Shown here piece after piece: positions 1 to 13,842 of a stretch of DNA of 64,000 nt. A program made the translations under genes and the position numbers. Every line of letters begins with the position of its first letter. The stretch's first letter is position 1. Under the pieces are notes generated by a model. The model was not told where the DNA came from, made no database searches, and was given only the letters and a program-made list of their open reading frames with translations. The DNA comes from Cucumis sativus (lineage: Eukaryota > Streptophyta > Magnoliopsida > Cucurbitales > Cucurbitaceae): NCBI RefSeq assembly GCF_000004075.3, contig NC_026659.2, positions 558,001 through 622,000 of the forward strand, in the 5' to 3' direction.

Positions 1-1178
1 GCGAGCTGAGTCAGCGACTCGCCGACTAGTTTTAAACTCTCGTCGCCGCCGTTTTCTGTCACTACCGCCGTTAGCTTCACGGTGACCTTCCCTTTCTGGC
101 GACCGGAGAGAAGATGGATTAGGTTCATGTACTGACCGCCTTTTCCTATATCGAAATCCACAACGTGCAATTTCCGATCCTCTTCCCCAATCGCCTCTAG
201 AATCGCGAGATTCGCTGCCATGAAAGCGAGCTTGAAGCAAGGAGAAACATCATACAGCAACTGAGTGGCTGCCGAGTGCTCATCGCCGTAAATCTCCACC
301 ACCGGCGGCGGAAATTCCACCGGATTCACCCGCGATTTGAGAGCCAAAACCATATACTCTGCCAATCTCTGTACAGAGTTACCTCTCGCATTCGAAATCT
401 TAACAACCGGCGCAAGAATCTCATCAAGTCCTTCTAATTTCCCATCGGAAATCGCAGTAGCGGCCTCGATTACAGACTGTTTCCAAGAATCGGAAGCCGG
501 AGACGCAACAGAGGAGGAGGTAGACGAAGAACAAGAAGAAGAAGCAGAGGAAGTCGGGCTCGGATTCTGGGCCGTGGGACTCGGATTCGGACTGATCAGA
601 TTATAAATCGTCTCACACCATGCGCTATTGGAGCTCGTAATCACAGAAACAGCGTCACTCCCATCGTCATCATCGTTATCCTCAAGAAGCTCTTTCTCCA
701 ACTCCTGAAGCCGATGGTTCATCATCTTCTTCTCCGACTCCAGACTCTGCAAATCCCTGACCGGAATCCCACCGTTAGGCTGTTGACGAAGCTGCTGAAG
801 AAGCGCTCCAGAACTCGTGCCATAAAGACGGTGAGCCTGAACATCCGGCGACGGCAAAGTCATAGTGGAGTAAAAATCCAAATTAGAAAGTGAAGAAATG
901 GGATGATTGAAGGCCCTGGGTTTGACAGACCGGAGAAACAAGTTATTGAGAGGAAGATTGTGATGATTATGTTGATTGTGAGAGTGAAGATCGGCAAGAT
1001 TCCGCTTTCCCAGAAGGGAAGAAGGGATTTGACGAGCGATCTGAGTAGCGGCAGGATCTATGAAAGAACCCCCAGAGAGTTGGGATCTGTAAGCATTTTG
1101 TTGAGAAGGGTTGGAAGACATGGATCTGCCGGCGGTATAGAAATCCGGAGCTCCACCGCCGGTAAAACCTGATTGCAT
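1..1178 (-). CDS. SCL8: GRAS-family transcription regulator, SCARECROW-LIKE 8 type (C-terminus beyond window)
   Basis: Single open frame on the minus strand from ATG at 1178 to the left edge (392 codons visible, no stop), so the GRAS domain is cut off. The N-terminus starts MQSGFTGGG and is followed by a disordered stretch rich in Ser, Asn and Gln, then an acidic segment (LEKELLEDNDDDG, about residues 158-170) and a Ser/Pro-rich linker. The GRAS domain begins with an LHRI region (around RGNSVQRLAEYMVLALKSR) and continues to the VHIID-type motif LHVVDFDIGKGGQY near residue 340. GRAS proteins are nuclear transcriptional regulators without a classical DNA-binding domain. The order of the N-terminal features matches SCL8 rather than SCR, SHR or DELLA proteins (no DELLA motif). 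No intron is needed in the visible part, as is common in this family. The symbol rests on recalled similarity; the family call is firm. Confidence 0.85.
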   Translation of the reverse strand, partial: MQSGFTGGGAPDFYTAGRSMSSNPSQQNAYRSQLSGGSFIDPAATQIARQIPSSLLGKRNLADLHSHNQHNHHNLPLNNLFLRSVKPRAFNHPISSLSNLDFYSTMTLPSPDVQAHRLYGTSSGALLQQLRQQPNGGIPVRDLQSLESEKKMMNHRLQELEKELLEDNDDDDGSDAVSVITSSNSAWCETIYNLISPNPSPTAQNPSPTSSASSSCSSSTSSSVASPASDSWKQSVIEAATAISDGKLEGLDEILAPVVKISNARGNSVQRLAEYMVLALKSRVNPVEFPPPVVEIYGDEHSAATQLLYDVSPCFKLAFMAANLAILEAIGEEDRKLHVVDFDIGKGGQYMNLIHLLSGRQKGKVTVKLTAVVTENGGDESLKLVGESLTQL

Positions 1179-1800
1179 CGTTACACAAACCGATTCCTTC
1201 CCTCTCTGTATTTTCTCTCACGAAATTATTACAAAGAATAATTTTTCAAAAAAAATTATGAAATGGGATTGGAAATCAAAGAGAGAATATATATATATAT
1301 ATATTATATATATATAAAGGATGAAGATGATGAAGAAGAAACAGTTAAATAATTCTTGAGAATATAACGGAAGAAGATTAGAGAGAGAGAGAGAGAGAGA
1401 AAGAGAGGGTTTGATTTCAACTTTTTCAAAAAATTGAAGAAATGTATCAAATAGCTCTATGTTTTTTTTTTTTTTTTTTTTTGAAAAAAAGAAAAAAAGA
1501 AAAGGAAAAAAAAGTGTAAAAAAAGGTGAGCCGTTGGATGTTGAGAAGATGGGGTTGGGTGGCGACAGTTAAGAAGAATTTGTGGTGATAAAACGAGGGG
1601 TAGACCCAACCCATCCCTCCTTACTTTCCACGAAACTTTTGCTTCTTCTTCTTCTTCTTCTTCTTCTTCTTCTTCACTTCTTTCCCCAACTCTCTTCTTT
1701 ACGCGCGTCTCTCTTCACTTCCTAATTATATTTACCAATTTTCTTAATTACTTTTATCCATTCATTTGTTTTTCTTCTCTCCCTATTTCATTTAAACAAA
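1179..1800 (-). promoter_or_regulatory. 5' leader and proximal promoter of the GRAS gene, microsatellite-rich
   Basis: Sequence upstream of the minus-strand GRAS start. It holds an alternating AT run (about 1286-1317), a GA/CT run (1380-1407, read as CT on the gene strand, typical of plant 5' leaders), a T tract (1462-1482) and a CTT triplet run (1642-1675, GAA on the gene strand). No TATA box can be singled out because of the AT repeat. The extent of the leader is inferred, not seen. Confidence 0.4.
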
Positions 1801-4223
1801 ACATTTTAATTAACCTTACATCAAACCTCTATAATTTTATACACCTATCTTTCAGTTCATCAAATATACACCTCTTCCTAACGTTACCTTTAAAAAATAT
1901 CAATGCATCAACTCTTACCTTCTTTACACTTCTTCCAACCTCAGTTACACAATCTACTATTAAAATAAATAAATAAATAAACTGATGATTTTTATATGTA
2001 ATCTTAATTGGAAAATAGTTTTTGAATTGGAGCATTGCAAAAGTAGTAAGAAAAATTATAATAATAAAGTCTATGTTACTCCACTTTCTAACGTGCAAAA
2101 ATAGCAAATTTAAAAGTCGATAACACTTTAATAATTACTTGTCATATTCGTAATATGCACACAAAAAATATCATTAACTGTTTTTTTAAATGTTTTTGTC
2201 ATTTGATGCAATTATATAATTTATACACATGTGTGATGACAATTTTGATGGAATTTTCTAATCACTATGATGACGATTTGATTTTCTTTGGTTCTATTTA
2301 TTAAAAGTTTGGATTTTAAGTAATTTCCAAAGTGGATATTAGAATTTAATTTTGTAGTGTCATATAGTTTTATTATGATACATATAATTTGGTCAAACTT
2401 TACTATTTTCTTCTATTGTTATTATATTAAATAGGTGCTATGTTTTTTCTATTTTGCTCATTGTGTTGGCCAAACTTTAAAAGAAAGGAAAATAGAGAAG
2501 AAGAAGAAGAAAAAAACCATTAGTGCCTAAAAAGTAATTTAGACATAATTAATAACATTTAATCAAAATCAAGGAGATCAAATAATAATATTTAATTAAT
2601 CATACATGCATGCATACCAAATTAGAATGAAATAGGAAGAAATAAAACAAAATTAAAACAAAATTACACTATTTAAAATGAGTAATCTTATTTTAATTTT
2701 ATTTAAAATTATGAGAATAATCTTGAAATAATAATAATAATAAAAATAAAAAGAGTTGTTACAAATGCGTCACTAAAATAAATGTCTCATTTATTCATAT
2801 GGCATCTTTTCACATTGAATGGAGAGGATTTCACATTTTTGCATGCTGTTAAGTTGAAAAATCGATATCCATAATCATAATAATAATAATAATAAAAATC
2901 ATCTATAAATTAAATCTATTTAAAATATTACTCAATTGACTAGTGATGAACAAATTATTATGAGATGGGGTAAAATAATAATGTGGTTGGAATGAGGTTT
3001 GTGATTTTAAAATTTGAAAAACAAATATTATTATGTTAGGGAGTTTAAAAAAGAAGAAATGTAAGAAAGAAAAGTATATATATATATATATATATATATA
3101 TGTCATCCATGGTAGTGGGATTGTTTTGATAAAGAAATTTTTGTTAAAATATGCCAATTTGATTCCATTTGTTCCTTATGATATAAATACTTTTGTATTT
3201 TTCAGTCCCAATATATTATTAATATACTGCATTTCTTTTGTTGGCCATTATGCACATAATACAATTTCTTTTAAATACAATTTCAGATACTTTCTTCCTT
3301 TCTTTCTTTATTTTACCCATGGATAGCACCAAATTTGAATCATATTTTAATCTTTCATTTAAAAAGAAAATGGATTTTTATTAAAAAGTATTTGCCAAAT
3401 GCATATTAAAGGTAAGGATTATAAGGTTGAACGCCTTTAAAGTTTGTTTAACATCTAATTTCAATGAATGTATTTTAATTAAACCCTAAATAAGTAACTT
3501 CTATTTCTTTATTATTCTATTTTCTTTTATTTATATTTTTATTATAAATTTAAAATTAAATTAAAATATTTACAAGTTATATCAAAATTTTGAGTTATTT
3601 TTTTTTTTGTAAAGTTTATTATTTTAAAATTTTGTTAGCTGTAAGATTAAAAGTATTAATAACAAAAATGGAGATAACTCATCTTTATTACATTTAAGTT
3701 AATATTGGAAAGAGAGATGGAGGGAAGGAGTTTGAGGGTGACGCGCGCGTGGAGGAGGAGAAAGAGGGAAGGGAAGAGGCGAAAATGGGGAGTGATAAAC
3801 TGACAGACAGGTGATTTATAATTTTTTAAAATTTGAAGAAAAAGGACAAAAAAGCCCATAGAAATGAAATTAAGTGGAAAAATAGTTTCACACGTGTACA
3901 AAGGGGAGAGGAACATTCAGCAGTACTTTGTCACAGCCAACTTCACTTTAATTTTTTAATTCATTCATTCATTCAAGCAGTTGCCAAAATGAGAGTCCCT
4001 TTTGAGTTTTCACAGCCCTTACCGCCACCTGTCCGTTTCCCGGTTTCCATTACCTTCCCTCTAATGCCTTGGCCAACCCCTATCCACACAACTTCCCATT
4101 ATATTCCTCCCCCATCCTTTCATTCAAATATTTTTTACTTTTTTCTTCTTTTTTTAATATTTTTTCTCTCTGCCATCTTTTTTTAGACTAATTCTTTTCA
4201 ATATTTTTCTTTACAATATCGTT

Positions 4224-4319
4224 TAGATTGGGATGATCGCTTTTTCTTCTAGATTGGGATGATCGCTTTTTCTTCTATAATCGCTTTTTCTTCTAGATTG
4301 GGATGATCGCTTTTTCTTC
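4224..4319 (+). repeat. 26-bp minisatellite, three full units and one shortened unit
   Basis: The unit begins TAGATTGGGATGATCG and ends in a T-rich CTTTTTCTTC. Full copies lie at 4224-4249, 4250-4275 and 4294-4319; between the second and third is an 18-bp shortened copy (4276-4293) that keeps the ATCGCTTTTTCTTC half. The full copies are identical, which points to recent slippage or unequal exchange. No ORF runs usefully through it. Confidence 0.9.
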
Positions 4320-7300
4320 TATAGACGATCATTTAAATTTTGGTAATCAAATCTCAATGTTTTTCTTTTGAAGATTCTTTATTCGTTTTCCTTTCCTTGA
4401 TTTTTTTTAATCTAATTTGATTTTTGAAATCTTATAAATAAAAAAGGCAAGAAATTCAAGGGGTGAAATGTACCTTTATAGGTTTAATTTTGAACAATTA
4501 AAAATCCAAAATTAAATAATAATTAACTAAACTGTACTTTAATATTTGAATTGTAGAAAACTAAATACTGTTTTTTAAAAGTTGATTTTACCTAAACCAA
4601 CTTATTTCATAATCAAATCACATTTACACGCTATATCAAGATATTCTAAGGTTTTAATTTCAAAATTATAATATATTTAAAAGTTATATTTTTCTCAAAA
4701 CAAATAAAACAAACTAGCTTAATGAATTAAAAGAAATTCCATCTATAATTTATCAATTCCAACTAGTGGGAGATATTAAATAAATAAATAAATATGTGAT
4801 GTAATGGTGATGGTGTCTTGTGTGATATTGAATATGTGATTAACCAATTGTTCATACTTATTAAAGCCTACTAAAGTCTAAAACTAGTAACATTAAATTT
4901 ATAGAAGAAATTAAAAATTTTAAAATCATATACCTTCCACACAAATTTGCACCAAAATTAAATATTAACTTAACCTAATATTAGGTCCATAACTTTCTTC
5001 ACATATAATTATATTTCATTTTGCCATCAATTTCCACTTTTTTATTTTTAAATTTAAAAGCCATAATTTATATATTTGTTAATTTATGTTTGTATTGATA
5101 AACAAAATTATTTGAAAATGATTCCAATTTATAAACAATGTATATGTTTTCTTTAAATATTAATGAGAGATTGTAGAAAAAAGGAACAAATTTCTTGAAA
5201 TTGCAAAGAGAATGTTGGATATGATAATTTTTAAATATAGGACTATAGTCTATAAATTAGAGAAACTACAATAATGATTTTGTAATTACTCTTTTGGAAA
5301 ACAACTACTTCACACCTATATTTAACACAATGAGTCAATTTTTTAAACTTTTTTTAGCATACAATGAGAGAAATTAAACATAATTATATATAAACAAAAA
5401 ACTAACTAAACAAAATGTTTATTTATACTTAACTAGAGAATTATTTATTCTTCAAACTATATAAGATATTTGGAGGGTTTCTTTTATAAAATAATAATCG
5501 ACTTTATGTGTGCATTGAATTTCATATATAAATTTGATAATCAGTTTTAGATAATAAATTCATTCCATTTATTACAAGAGCAGTCGGTTTCTATTGAAGT
5601 GAATTTAATTTCATTAATAATATTTTTGTCGATTACAATAATTTTATATTTTTCAGAATATTACATCAAATTTTGTTTACAATATTTCAAGAAAATATAT
5701 ATTTCTAGAAGAAAAGAAAGAAAAAAAAAAGAATTACACCTATATTTATTCAATTAGAGGGATGTTTTTAATACGAGAAGACTTTTGAGTTTTGGAAAGG
5801 GTAAATCTTTTATCTCAAGTTATAATAATTATTAATATAAATATATTATACCAAAGTTTGAAGGCTAAGCTATAAACTAAACAATAATAACATAATAAAT
5901 TAACATAAATTATACATTTGGTCCTCTCAACTATGAAAAGGTACCCCTAGGTTTATTATATATAATTAAACAGTGTCTTTCTAACTTTTATCTCTAGAAA
6001 TTAAACTTTGGATTAAATCATTTCTAATTTAATCAACCTTATGATGTTAAATATAAATCAGTAATTGAGGTACAACTTTAACTAGATTAGTTAAAAGAAA
6101 AAGTTGTATAACGAAAAATAACTCATATAGATTATAACATGAAGTTGATAGAAGAGCGATCCATTTAAAACACTTATTTATGAATGAAATTATTGAGATT
6201 AATAAGTTAAAACATAGGGTTAGGATAGAGTTAATTAACATTTTAAAGCAAAGGTGGTAAGAGGGTTTATTGGTTGTAATCAAAGTTATGGACAAAGCTG
6301 ATGTTGAACCAAATATGTAGTTTTTAATAAATTAAGTATTTTGTTCTTTCAATTATACTAAACCTAAAGTTTATTATACAAAGTGATAAATCAACAACAA
6401 ATGTGACAAACAGATAACTAAACTAAATAAAATTATTCGTTTAATCAAAATATATAGTTTTTTTTGTTTGATTGTGGAAAGTGTTGGATACTTTTAAAGA
6501 ATTAGTTTTATTAATATTTAGTATCATTTACTCTCTTAATCTCTACCATGCCTAAATTTTAGAAGGTATAAACAATAAGGTTTTGTTAGGGAATTTATCG
6601 ACTACATAAACTCTCTTAGTCGAACTAAAGTGTCAATGCTTAGAGATACATATTCTCTGTGAACGAACAACACTAGCTATTAGCGTGTGTGAATAATGTA
6701 AGAATTAAGCTGTAAGCGAGGGTTTAATTGTTGATTTAATTAAGAAAATGGTAAATAATTTCTCTTCACATAGGAAAAAAAAGTCCAAAAAGGGGTAGCG
6801 TGTGGGGAAATCAAAGATGAGAAATTAGTTACCAACTAACTTACTTTTATCTTCAAAAGAAATGGCCAAATCTCTCATACTTTACATGACACGTGTCAGT
6901 TTCTCAAACACATGGCCATCTTGGCCCCTTTGCCTAACTCAAAATTCCAACCCCAAATCACTTTTTCTTTCCCCTCTCTCTCTCTCTTTAATCCATTTAT
7001 TATTGTCTTTATTTTCCAACGTAGAAAGAGAGATTCCTTTACAACTCCAATTTTGCCTATAACTCTTTTCCCTTCTAGATTAGTTTCGAGAAAGGAAGAA
7101 ATAAGAGAGTGGTTTGGTTTCAAATTTATTCCCAATTTAGAATAAATTCATCTCTTAACGTTACATGACTTACCCCATAAATTAACTTTTAATTAAAGGT
7201 TCTTAAAGATGAGTTTATCTTGATAATAACATAACGTGTCCTATTTTAATATAATCATCTACTATCTTTACATTATTTCTACCATTATCATATTAAATTT

Positions 7301-8319
7301 TGTTATGTGATGGTAATAGTATGCATTGAACTATCAACTTCAAATGTGTTAATTGTTTAGTTCATGTATATATCTAGATACATTTTCACATTGTAACTAC
7401 CCAATTACACTATTACTAATGGATAGGTTATTGTGTGAAATGAAAAAGGACTAAGGAATTAAATTGGACACATCAATTATACTGTTTTAGTTTTGAATAA
7501 GGAAGACGGAAAAAGTAAAGAATTATGTTAAACATTGTCAAAGACTTCCATACGAAACATCATCTTTGGACTGTTTAATCGTCTTTGAACTTCTCCAACC
7601 AATAAGATATATATATATATATATATTCACACACACACACATATATATTCTATAGGAAATCATATTATTCACTCCGAAAAAGAAGTTTAATATAAAATTC
7701 ACCAACCAATCAACCAAAAGAATAATTAAATCCTCTGAAATCTCTTTTCCTCAATAAAACAAAGTGAGAAAGAGAAAGCATTTTTTTTTTAAAATGAAAA
7801 ATATTATATTATCCAAAATGGCAAAGGAAAAGCTTTAATAGAAATAGTAATAATGCCACGTGTCATATTAGTATATCATTTTCATACTTTGCATGAAATT
7901 GACAAATTATTATAAAGCTCTTTTTGCGATGGGCAATATCGTCATTTTGCAATCTTTATTTGATGCCAATTTTTCAGGAGTCGGTGAAGGACCGCCAACA
8001 TGATGTCATTAATCCATCACAAATAATAATAATAAAAAGAAGTAAAATCAATTTAAAATTTAGAAAGAAAAAAAATCATTTTGTTTCCCACTCTCTCATT
8101 ACTCTTTGAAAATTAATATTTTCATGTTAAGGTATATAGGTAGATATTTTTCTCACTTATGAATATCATAACTCTTTTAAAATGCATGTTAAGGTAATAT
8201 TATATTACAAATACATAATGTGAACTATGTTAAGGTATATATATATATATATTATTTAGTAATATATATATATATATATAAGAAATGGAGGGGTAAAATA
8301 GTAATTTTGAGGAAACATA

Positions 8320-8450
8320 ATGCGGCGCTTTGACCTGGCGAAACTGGGTTACCGGCAACTTGGAAAGAACCGGTAACGAGAAGCATTTGACGGAGTGCCG
8401 ACTTAAAGAATCTCACGCGCAAATGACGAAGTTGACGCGCAAACGCCACC
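8320..8450 (+). promoter_or_regulatory. GC-rich island with W-box cores, a hairpin and a 9-bp direct repeat
   Basis: About 130 bases of GC-rich sequence inside AT-rich DNA. On the plus strand there are three TTGAC cores (TTGACC at 8330-8335, TTGACG at 8387-8392 and at 8432-8437), the core bound by WRKY factors. An exact 8-bp inverted repeat, GTTACCGG (8348-8355) and CCGGTAAC (8370-8377), encloses a 14-base loop. ACGCGCAAA occurs at 8415-8423 and again at 8435-8443, 20 bp apart. No gene starts within several kb, so a promoter role is only an inference. Confidence 0.35.
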
Positions 8451-11400
8451 AATTTCCTTTGATATGACATTTCTTTCTCTTTTATTAATTTGAATTTTGT
8501 TTGCTTTGCAATTTAAGTCAATTACGCAAATTCATCATACAAAATTTAAATTTTAGATTCTCTAAATTAAATCTCATACATTACTAAAGTCATATTAAAG
8601 GTGTTAAGAGTCTTTGTTGAGTCTTTTAAAAATGATTATTAATTTAATATCAACACTTTTTATAATGTATCAAGTTGGGTGTAGGTTTGGTTTGAGAATC
8701 ATTAGATTGGTGCCCCCTCCACAATAAATTTAAGGATGTGATCAATTCTCTCGTAATAAAAAAGATAAGTTGCTTTACCAATAATTTAATTCAATTATAT
8801 TATTCTCATCTAAATCACTATATGATACGACTATAGTTTATATTTTGACAAATATTTCATCCTATTCACACGTTACCTCTACATATATAATCTTACTTTT
8901 ATAAAGTTTTCTTTTTCCATCCGATAAAAACTTACTCTACAACATTTTTCGTTTCAAACCATTTACGTTTTCGATTAGTTTTATGTTTCGTAGAGCTTAT
9001 TTTATTTTGTAAATTATAAAAACAATATTTTCAATTTTCAATTTTAAAATGTTGAATTATATTAAATAAAGATAAAAACGTACAGAGGTAAAATATGTCC
9101 GGTTATAAACTTATAAACTAAAATATATATTAACTAATTGTAAAGTTTTTTTCATTCAAAATTACACGTTATTTAAAATGTAATATCGTTTTTATTGAAA
9201 TTTTTGTTTACTTATGTGTTAAACAAATTCTATATATTTTCAAAATTGAAAGGTTTTGAGTTCAAATCTTTTACCTAATTTGCATTTAAAAAGAAATCCT
9301 ACCCTTTTAATATTGTAGTATTTCTATGTTATATATGGTTCCTTTAAATGTTTTGTTGTTACACTTGCATATGATCAAAACAAAATAATTATATTCTCAT
9401 TTCGTTAATTAAAGTCTTTGCTAATGAAATGAGATGATATTTGTGACTATCCAAATATAATTTATATTTTAATTACATTATAAACGAGAGAGAATATTAA
9501 GCTCAAAACTTATCACGAATACTTAATCACTTGATACAATTAACTAAAAAATAAAAGCTTTTTATTAAAACTAATAATAATCTCAAATTGATTATTGTTT
9601 ATATATATATATAAAGGGACCATTAGGAATGATACTAATTACTACCTACATCATATCACCTCCTCATAATTGAAACTACCCCTTTTAAGTTCATACATCA
9701 TATTATCCTTTTAAAAACTTTATAGTATGAAATAAATTGTAAAATTAAAAAGAAGGAAATTAAAACATTTAGAAAAATAGGAAAGAAATCGGTAAATATG
9801 AAACAATAATGTTAGCAATATAATTGATCTTTTTGGTGTCGATTTTTCATTCAACATTTAACTAAAATTGGAATCTAAAGTGTATATATCGGCTCTTGAC
9901 CTATATAATGCTACATTAAACCCTACTTGTTGTGCACTTGCTAAATAATTAATTATAAACTATTTATTTAAAAGGTAAATGAAAAGATGGATAGTGGTAA
10001 TTATTTGGAATAATATTTCCTTTTATTAAATAGTTATAAGATGAAATTTTAATGATGGATCCATATTCCATAGTTGCATGGAATAGAGTGTGTTCATAGT
10101 CACATTCCTTGAAAACTAGTGAATATCCTAGCTAGTGGTAATTGATATATATCAAAGTAACTAATTCTTCGTTACATCCTTCCTTTATGATTAAATTTGA
10201 ATCAATTTGTGATCTTTAGGTGGATACGTATTAGGTTTTGCATGCATTCATGAGTTTTTAAACCTAAATTTCATATGAGAAAATATTGTTAGTTTAATAT
10301 CGAATTTCTCTTCTATACAATTCTTAAAGTAATTACTGCTAGTTAAATATTGAGTTTATGTGAGATCTAAAGTAATAGAAAACAAATTTAGTGGATGGTA
10401 ACACTAATGTTTATACTTAAAATATAATTTTAGTAAACTAACAAACCAAAACAACTATACCTATAATTTCACATCTTTCCACACCAAAGAAACATCTTAA
10501 TCTTAAGAAGATTTTAGAGCTATTATAGTATGAAAAAATTTGTTATAGTCTCGAGATTATGCGGATAATTATTCTTTTATCTCATCACCTTTGGTTCTTA
10601 TACTTTCAAGCAATCAAAATTAGTTAATATACATTTAATAAATGTTATCGTTAATTCTATAAGTTAGGTTGAAGTTAATTTTATAATACATAATAGAAAT
10701 TCAAGTGTTTTATTTAAGAGAGAGAGGAAAAAAAAGAACACACTGTAATTAAATGTTTGGATCTTTTTGGAAGTGGGAGGGGCCTATTCAGTTTTGAACT
10801 AAATTATTGATCCAATTTCAAGTATGTGTGTGTATATATATATATATATGTTACACAATATCAGTAGCAAATAATTGTGGCTTTTTACCTTTTGCTACCA
10901 AAAAGGTATTACATTCAATAGTTTGGAAAAAGGATATATGTGAAACAATTTCTTAAACAAACATCACCACCAACAAGCTAAGGCTCACCAACTAATATTA
11001 ATTTAGGTTACTTTGAGTTTAATTACTCTCGCCCTTCATCAACGTAACTGATACGTTTGTATACGTACTCAAATTTCTCAAACTCCCAAAATTTACTTGT
11101 GAGCGGAGGTTATGTAAATACTATCAAATTTGTCTTTTTTTAAAGGAAAATGGGACATTTTTTTTTATATTATATTAGAATGCGTAATTATTTATGAATG
11201 ATTTGACCTAGAATTTAACTTAACAAACCGTCTTGTGTGATTTCGTATCTATTAGGTGATTGTCACTAATTAACTTTTTTAGATATGATATAAAAACTTG
11301 AAGACTTGTTACACGCTTCTAACAATACATGAAACTTTTCATTACCTAACAAATAGTTTCAAAATTTATATAAAAGCTTATCGAATCGAATCGTAGTTAA

Positions 11401-13816
11401 TCGAAGAGAGTAAATGAAAAAAAAAAAGTTATAATAATAGAAATAAATAAAGAAGCATGATGGATATTATCACTATTTCTGATAATAGTAAAGAAAAATA
11501 AGATACTTTGTTGATGTGGTCCTAAATTTAATAAACAATCTTTATCATATCTTATTAATCAATTAATATTGTTTTTGAAAAGAATAATCTTTTATACATT
11601 ATGATTAAACTTTACTTCTAAACAAAAATAATAATAATTGATTGTAGGTTGGCTTAGGGTAGGTTCGTTCGTACTATTTTTAGTCAACTTGTGGTCCGTT
11701 TTCTTCCTCTCCTTCCCTTTCTTTTATCTAACTTTTTCTATTTCATCTTCGTCTAAACTATATTAACTTTATCTCTCCATATTCTTTTTATTCAAACTAC
11801 GAATTTAGATCATCTCCAGAAACCCCTTTCGTTTTAAAGAAATATAGACTAATTTTCATAAATATAATAAATTGACAAAACATTTACAACATTTACGATG
11901 TTTGTGTGTAACAGAAAAAAAATGTGCATGAACTTGGTCATTTTTTAAATATTACAGATTTATCATTTCTTTTCATCGGCCATTTCTTTTCCCACTCTTC
12001 TTCTTGTGTCATTTATTTTTGAAATATTGATCTTTTTTAATCTTGTATTATTTCGTTAAAAAAATCATTTGAGCTCAAATACAAAGTCAAATCTAAACAA
12101 TTATGTTAGTATCAAAACTATTGAAAAAAAAATCGTTTAGATTGAATAGTCAAATATAAACAATTATGTGGTAAAATCTCAAATATATTACGCGTAAGTT
12201 GATGAAGTATTTTTTATATTTTTTTATTGCGAGTCTAAGCTTTTTTTTCATTTTCGAAATTGTTGTAAATATTTTACGAATTGGTTGTATTTCTTAAAAC
12301 ATCCTTTCTAACGAGAAATTTTCTGTTTTATGTGTAATATATAAAATGAAGGTGAGATTAGGTTTAGATTGGAAGGAGAATTTTAAAAAATTGAATGCAT
12401 AAATGTTAATAAATTTGATTATTAATTTGTGTGTGCAATATGATCTCTTAAATGATGAGATATGATTTTGTGCCCATACCAATAATCTCAATCTCAATCT
12501 CAATCTCAAAACTTTTAATTATTTTGGGTCAATTAATCCTTTTCATATAACAAAAACAGCTAGCACTTTTTTATTTTTCAATTCCTAATTATTATTATTT
12601 CCATTTTTAAAGAAAGAAAATTAAATTAAATTAGGTGGCTTTGATGTGATCCAAAAAGATAATGCATATGTTTATATATACTTCTATATACCCTATTCAT
12701 TTTCCCTTTTCCCCCCTTCTATTTTTATCTTTGGTTTTTGTTTTTATTTTGTTAGTGCCTTTGTGAATGGCTTTTACTCTAATATAGTTTCAAGATTTCT
12801 CTTTTAAATTAACAATTATTTAATCAAGTATTAACCTTAATTCATAAATTAGACAACGAAAAATAGCACTCTAACATCAAAATATATCCATGTTATTCAC
12901 TAACATCAATAATAATATGATATGAAGACTTAAAAAATAGTTAAACTAAAATTTACACCTATAATTTAGTAATATTCATATATTTATTAGACACACTTTA
13001 GGGTTTTTTTATTATAATTTTGTTAATTGACTCATTCAAATCCGAGATTGAAAGTTTGAAACAATGTAAATGTTCAAATATCAGTAAAAACCAAACATAA
13101 TTTAATTATAATGTATTTGGATGACTTTCTTAAATGTTTAAATGAATCTTTATGAATATAAAAGAAGAAGAAGAATAATGTATATAATTATTTAGAAAGT
13201 CAATCTAAATGGGTTCTAGAGGTTAAGTTTATAATTTAATTAAATAAATTAAGAAAGTACTAAAACTAACCATTCACATTGGATTTTACAAATTGTTTAC
13301 ATTTAATTAAGGTATTATATTTTGGTTATCAGTACTATATAGTTATTGAATAATTTTTGTCTCGAAGAACATGCTTCATCTCTTAGATTTCAAACAAAAA
13401 AATTAAAAAAAGAAAAGAAAACATTATCACAATTATTTTTTTTATAACATCATTAAGTATTATTTATCTATACTTTTGATTATTTTACACACCACTAAAG
13501 TAATATTAACATAAATGGCAATGTTGATTATTCATTAAACTAATTTTGGCTTTAAATTTAGAAGAAAAAGAAAAGGATGAACATGTGGGTTGTTGTTGTT
13601 TTCCTTTCATCTCAAACATTTGGCTTTAGTGAATTTATTCCTATTGAGTTGTTTCCTTGGAGAATGGTGTTTCAAAGAGAAACCCACCCTTTTAGAGGCA
13701 AAATAATAATAACAATAATAATAATAAAAAAAAAGAAGTTAAATAGCACAAAAATAATAATAATAACTATATATATATATAAGAAACACAAATCACTCTC
13801 ATAGACATTATATCAA

Positions 13817-13842
13817 ACATGTCACATGTCACATGTCACATG
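13817..13842 (+). repeat. Short tandem repeat of ACATGTC
   Basis: Three uninterrupted 7-bp units (13817-13837) followed by a partial fourth. Each unit carries the palindrome ACATGT, an E-box-type CANNTG site. It may be simple slippage. Confidence 0.8.

Noticed and set aside
337-606. Plus-strand ORF of 89 codons with an acidic Glu-rich stretch
   Set aside because: It is the antisense of the Ser-rich linker of the GRAS gene; the minus-strand frame is continuous and has recognisable domains.
3833-4186. 117-codon plus-strand ORF
   Set aside because: Pro/Phe-rich low-complexity reading of CT-rich DNA, no family motif and no splice partner.
6590-6725. Stretch starting TGTTAGGGAATTTATCGAC that might be a solo LTR
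   Set aside because: No partner repeat, primer site or target duplication could be found.
8348-8377. Hairpin considered as a miRNA precursor or terminator
   Set aside because: The stem is only 8 bp, too short for a plant miRNA foldback, and there is no gene it could end.
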